From Hydractinia symbiolongicarpus (Eukaryota > Cnidaria > Hydrozoa > Anthoathecata > Hydractiniidae), in assembly GCF_029227915.1 (NCBI RefSeq), contig NC_079888.1, positions 19,136,001-19,200,000 on the forward strand: a DNA stretch of 64,000 nt. Direction: 5' to 3'. Under the pieces are notes generated by a model, which did not search any database, was not told the origin of the DNA, and saw only the letters and a list, made by a program, of their open reading frames with translations. Shown piece after piece: positions 63,899-64,000 of this stretch. Numbering within the stretch: the stretch's first letter is position 1; each line of letters starts with the position of its first letter. The position numbers were made by a program, and so were the translations under genes.

Positions 63899-64000
63899 CT
63901 AAAGAATTGTTTGTCATTTTAAAGCAAATTTTGTATAGGTATAAAGATAGAATACTATGTAATCATGGTTAAATTGCAACTTTTTAGTTTAATTGTTTTA

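Overview
The window is animal nuclear DNA: AT-rich, intron-bearing, with dispersed and tandem repeats. A cnidarian, probably a hydrozoan, fits best. It carries a secreted fibrinogen-related protein of the GGGYTFI type common in cnidarians, a nischarin with a divergent C-terminus, and abundant TAGCTAGC-type simple sequence. The species call is inference.

Positions 1-26,200 are a tandem array. Four units of about 5,440 bp (starting at 1579, 7024, 12466 and 17906) each carry a two-exon gene on the + strand. It encodes a 255-residue secreted fibrinogen-related protein, and the four predicted proteins are identical. Each unit also carries a minus-strand open frame resembling a GIY-YIG nuclease, a divergently placed minus-strand first exon, and a decayed stretch of a Polinton/Maverick-type DNA polymerase B. 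A fifth, older copy without the secreted-protein gene (22,973-26,201) closes the array on the right. On the left, 1-872 is an inverted copy of unit-end and unit-start sequence, so the array probably continues in the opposite orientation beyond the window.

Positions 26,200-33,100 are gene-poor and repeat-rich: a 72-bp tandem repeat, a 28-bp x10 minisatellite, a 32-bp x5 minisatellite and small foldback elements. One isolated glycine/arginine-rich terminal exon lies on the + strand near 31.7 kb.

Positions 33,138-46,736 (minus strand) hold a complete nischarin gene. I could join 22 exons with consistent phases into 1,634 residues: a PX domain, leucine-rich repeats, a disordered/coiled middle and two tandem copies of the nischarin C-terminal module. 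Intron 21 carries a 32-bp repeat in which a p53-type decamer recurs.

Positions 46.7-54.0 kb are intergenic with tRNA-derived repeat fragments. At 54,073-57,052 (minus) a four-exon gene encodes a 448-residue type I membrane protein with a Thr-rich stalk and a Tyr-rich tail containing one canonical ITAM and one ITIM. This is the most interesting single gene here. At 62,354-63,898 (minus) lie the last two exons of INTS11, the Integrator RNA endonuclease; its 5' part is outside the window.

Apart from the divergent pair inside each array unit, I see no functional coupling among neighbouring genes.
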